A DNA stretch of 6,702 nucleotides from NCBI GenBank assembly GCA_003647035.1, contig QMMB01000184.1:1-6702 (forward strand), written 5' to 3'. Each line of letters opens with the position of its first letter. The first letter of the stretch is position 1. Origin of the DNA: Deltaproteobacteria bacterium (lineage in GTDB: Bacteria; Myxococcota_A; Polyangia; Polyangiales; Houyiibacteriaceae). A program made the position numbers and the translations under genes. Shown in pieces: positions 4,713 through 6,702 of the stretch. The notes below the pieces were generated by a model, which was given only the letters and a program-made list of their open reading frames with translations, had not been told where the DNA came from and did not search any database.

Positions 4713-6702
4713 TTGAGCGCACATGAAACCACCTCTTCGGGCGACCTGGTAGCGCCGGAGGGCAGGCGGCAGGACGTCCTTGCGATCCTGACCTTGACCG
4801 CAACCGTACTGCTGACCCTCTCTTTGGTCTCGTACGACGCGCGAAACGGGAGCGCGAACCTGGTGGGCCCGGTCGGTCACCGGTTCGCCCGAGCGTTGAT
4901 GCTCGCGTTCGGGCTGGTGGCCTGGTTCCTGCCGTTCGAAGGTGGGCTGCTCACCTATCGCTTGTTCCGCAGGCGCTCGGCGATGCTCGGGTTGGCCACC
5001 ATAGCGTCCACGCTCGTGCTCGTCGTCATCGGCGCCGCGCTCGGACATTTGCTGGTCGAGCCGCAAGCGGTCTGGGGGGCGTCGCCCGGCGGAGCGGTCG
5101 GAGAGCTCCTCGGCGAGGTTCTTCGCTCCCTGCTTGGCTTCTATGGAACGGTGATCATCGGTTTCGCGATTCTTGGGACCGCTATCATCCTGAGAACGCC
5201 TTGGACCCTCGAAGAGGCGGCTCAGGCGTTCGTCCGCGTGGGTCACGCGGCATGGGCGAAGGTTCAGAATCTGTTCCTCGCGCTGCGTGAAGCGTGGGCG
5301 GAGGCGCGTGATCTCCACGAGGAAGAGATCCGGGCGAGCCAGCCCCGGATCATGGGCGTACACCTCGATGACGACGAAGACCCCGAGAAGCCGTCCCCCG
5401 CAACGGTGATCGTGCCGGCGCCCGAACCGATGGTGCAACGGTCGAAGCCAGAGGGAGCAACGGGGCCGACGATCGTCGCACCGAAGGAAACCAAGCAAAA
5501 GCCGCTAGAGATCTCGACGCGCCTGAAGCGGGACCACCGGGATTTCCGTCTGCCTCCCAACAGCCTTCTCGATGAACCGGATTCTTCGGTGATTCACGTC
5601 GACGCCGAAGCCCTGCGAGAGAATGCCGAGCTGCTCACCGAGAAGCTTGCGGCGTACGGCGTCCGGGGTCGCGTCGACGAGATCCATCCCGGGCCGGTCG
5701 TGACGATGTACGAGTTCGAGCCTCAAAGCGGCACGAAGGTCTCCAAGATCGCGGGCCTCGCAGACGACCTCGCCATGGCGTTGGCAGCCCAGAAGGTTCG
5801 CATCGTCGCGCCAATCGCAGGCAAGGCGCGCGTCGGATTCGAACTGCCGAACGACATTCGGCAGACGGTTCACCTGCGCGAGATCGTCGATGATCGCCGC
5901 TGGGAGAAACATAGTGGATCGCTTCCGATGGCGCTGGGCAAGGACATCGCTGGGCAGCCCGTCTACGCGGACCTGGCGCGGATGCCGCACTTGCTGGTCG
6001 CCGGCGCGACCGGGTCCGGCAAGAGCGTCGCGCTCAACGTGATGCTGACGTCGATCCTCGCCAGGAAGACGCCGGAAGAGGTCCGGATGTTGATGATCGA
6101 CCCGAAGGTCGTCGAGCTACAGGTCTTCGACGGTATCCCGCACATGTTGCTGCCGGTCGTGACCGACATGAAGAAGGCGTCACTGGCGCTTCGGTGGGCG
6201 GTCGACGAGATGGAACGTCGCTACCAAATGTTCGCGGACGCCGGCGCGCGTAACATCGATACCTACAATCGGCGCGTCGACCGCGTGCTGCGCGGCGACC
6301 TCTCGGTCGAGAAATTCATGCCGAAGCGCAAAGGCAAGGTCAGCGCGCAAGACGCCCAGGGGCATGAGATCTTGCTCGACCCGGCCGACGGCGAAGCGGC
6401 GGATGCCGAGAACTTCGAGCCGGAAAAGCTGCCCTCGGTGGTGGTGGTCGTCGACGAGTTCGCCGACCTGATGATGGTCGCGGCCAAGGACGTCGAAGCC
6501 TGCATCGCCCGGCTCGCGCAAAAGGCACGCGCCGCAGGCATCCATGTGATCCTCGCCACCCAACGCCCGAGCGTCGACGTCATCACCGGCATGATCAAAG
6601 CCAATTTTCCCGCCCGAATTGCCTTCAAGGTTCCGCAACGCCAAGACTCGATGACGATCCTCGGCCGTTCCGGCGCCGAACATCTCCTCGGGATGGGCGA
6701 CA
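4713..6702 (+). CDS. ftsK: DNA translocase FtsK/SpoIIIE (3' end beyond window)
   Basis: FtsK is the inner-membrane, ATP-driven double-stranded DNA pump that clears and sorts chromosome termini at the division septum. The 663 codons visible start at TTG 4713 behind a perfect AGGAGG. Four hydrophobic segments lie at about 22-41, 60-80, 91-115 and 140-160. An Asp/Glu- and Pro-rich linker (about 195-285) follows. The alpha region (about 290-400) includes VRIVAPIAGKARVGFELPN. The RecA-like beta domain has Walker A G431-ATGSG-K437-S438, IDPKVVEL, the PHMLLPVVTD and EMERRY blocks, Walker B VVVVVD581-E582-FADLMM, and LATQRPSVDVITG. About 50 residues with a basic KRKGK patch separate Y518-N519 from Walker B. 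Near the right edge the usual DSRTILD reads DSMTILG (M647, G651). The DNA-reading gamma winged-helix domain is expected beyond the window and cannot be confirmed. The gene is divergent from the FHA/HEAT operon. Confidence 0.96.
   Translation, partial: MSAHETTSSGDLVAPEGRRQDVLAILTLTATVLLTLSLVSYDARNGSANLVGPVGHRFARALMLAFGLVAWFLPFEGGLLTYRLFRRRSAMLGLATIASTLVLVVIGAALGHLLVEPQAVWGASPGGAVGELLGEVLRSLLGFYGTVIIGFAILGTAIILRTPWTLEEAAQAFVRVGHAAWAKVQNLFLALREAWAEARDLHEEEIRASQPRIMGVHLDDDEDPEKPSPATVIVPAPEPMVQRSKPEGATGPTIVAPKETKQKPLEISTRLKRDHRDFRLPPNSLLDEPDSSVIHVDAEALRENAELLTEKLAAYGVRGRVDEIHPGPVVTMYEFEPQSGTKVSKIAGLADDLAMALAAQKVRIVAPIAGKARVGFELPNDIRQTVHLREIVDDRRWEKHSGSLPMALGKDIAGQPVYADLARMPHLLVAGATGSGKSVALNVMLTSILARKTPEEVRMLMIDPKVVELQVFDGIPHMLLPVVTDMKKASLALRWAVDEMERRYQMFADAGARNIDTYNRRVDRVLRGDLSVEKFMPKRKGKVSAQDAQGHEILLDPADGEAADAENFEPEKLPSVVVVVDEFADLMMVAAKDVEACIARLAQKARAAGIHVILATQRPSVDVITGMIKANFPARIAFKVPQRQDSMTILGRSGAEHLLGMGD

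Noticed and set aside
4545..5498. 317-codon - strand open frame across the divergent region and the 5' part of ftsK
   Set aside because: It is antisense to the FtsK membrane segments and linker, has a charged low-complexity composition, and crosses the predicted promoters. FtsK is unambiguous.
5505..5990. 161-codon - strand open frame
   Set aside because: It lies antisense within the FtsK alpha and beta coding region and has no recognisable features.
6180..6683. 167-codon - strand open frame, His/Asp-rich
   Set aside because: It lies antisense to the FtsK Walker B region. The His/Asp/Val runs are complements of the Val/Asp codons there.
1..6702. tRNA, rRNA, CRISPR, insertion sequence or attachment site
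   Set aside because: No cloverleaf-like sequence, rRNA segment, spaced direct-repeat array, transposase-like frame or terminal inverted repeats were seen.

Overview
The window is GC-rich with very little non-coding DNA. It carries lipoprotein signal peptides, an FHA protein with a ribbon-helix-helix-like N-terminus, OmpA/DUF4398-like periplasmic proteins and an FtsK/SpoIIIE translocase. This mix suggests a Gram-negative bacterium, most likely a myxobacterium or relative (Myxococcota). That placement is an inference from gene content and codon usage, not a database match.

Layout. (1) Left edge, + strand: the 3' end of an unrecognised gene (to 331) overlaps by 4 bp (ATGA) a gene for a 187-residue lipoprotein (328-891). 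(2) Positions 905-4552, - strand: a four-gene run read right to left. It encodes a 521-residue HEAT-like lipoprotein (4552-2987), an RHH-like plus FHA protein (2974-2348), a small coiled-coil secreted protein (about 2406-1918, start uncertain) and a coiled-coil plus degenerate OmpA-like envelope protein (1921-905). Gaps are 12 bp or overlaps, so it is very probably one operon. (3) Positions 4553-4712: a 160-bp divergent intergenic region with a good sigma70-like promoter for the - strand operon and a weaker candidate for the + strand. (4) Positions 4713-6702, + strand: ftsK, starting at TTG behind a perfect AGGAGG Shine-Dalgarno and running off the right edge before the gamma domain.

How they may work together. 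The operon combines an outer-envelope repeat lipoprotein, a cytoplasmic phosphothreonine reader that may bind DNA, and two periplasmic helical proteins, one with an OmpA-type fold that has lost its peptidoglycan-binding signature. It is divergent from the division/chromosome-segregation motor gene ftsK. A link to envelope maintenance or division under Ser/Thr-kinase control is a reasonable but unproven inference.

Points worth a second look: the coiled-coil gene lacks an in-frame start where the operon architecture predicts one; a perfect 3 x 7-bp tandem repeat lies in the FHA phosphopeptide-binding region; the ftsK Shine-Dalgarno lies in a hairpin; the OmpA-like domain is degenerate; and FtsK departs from its family in an otherwise conserved motif.
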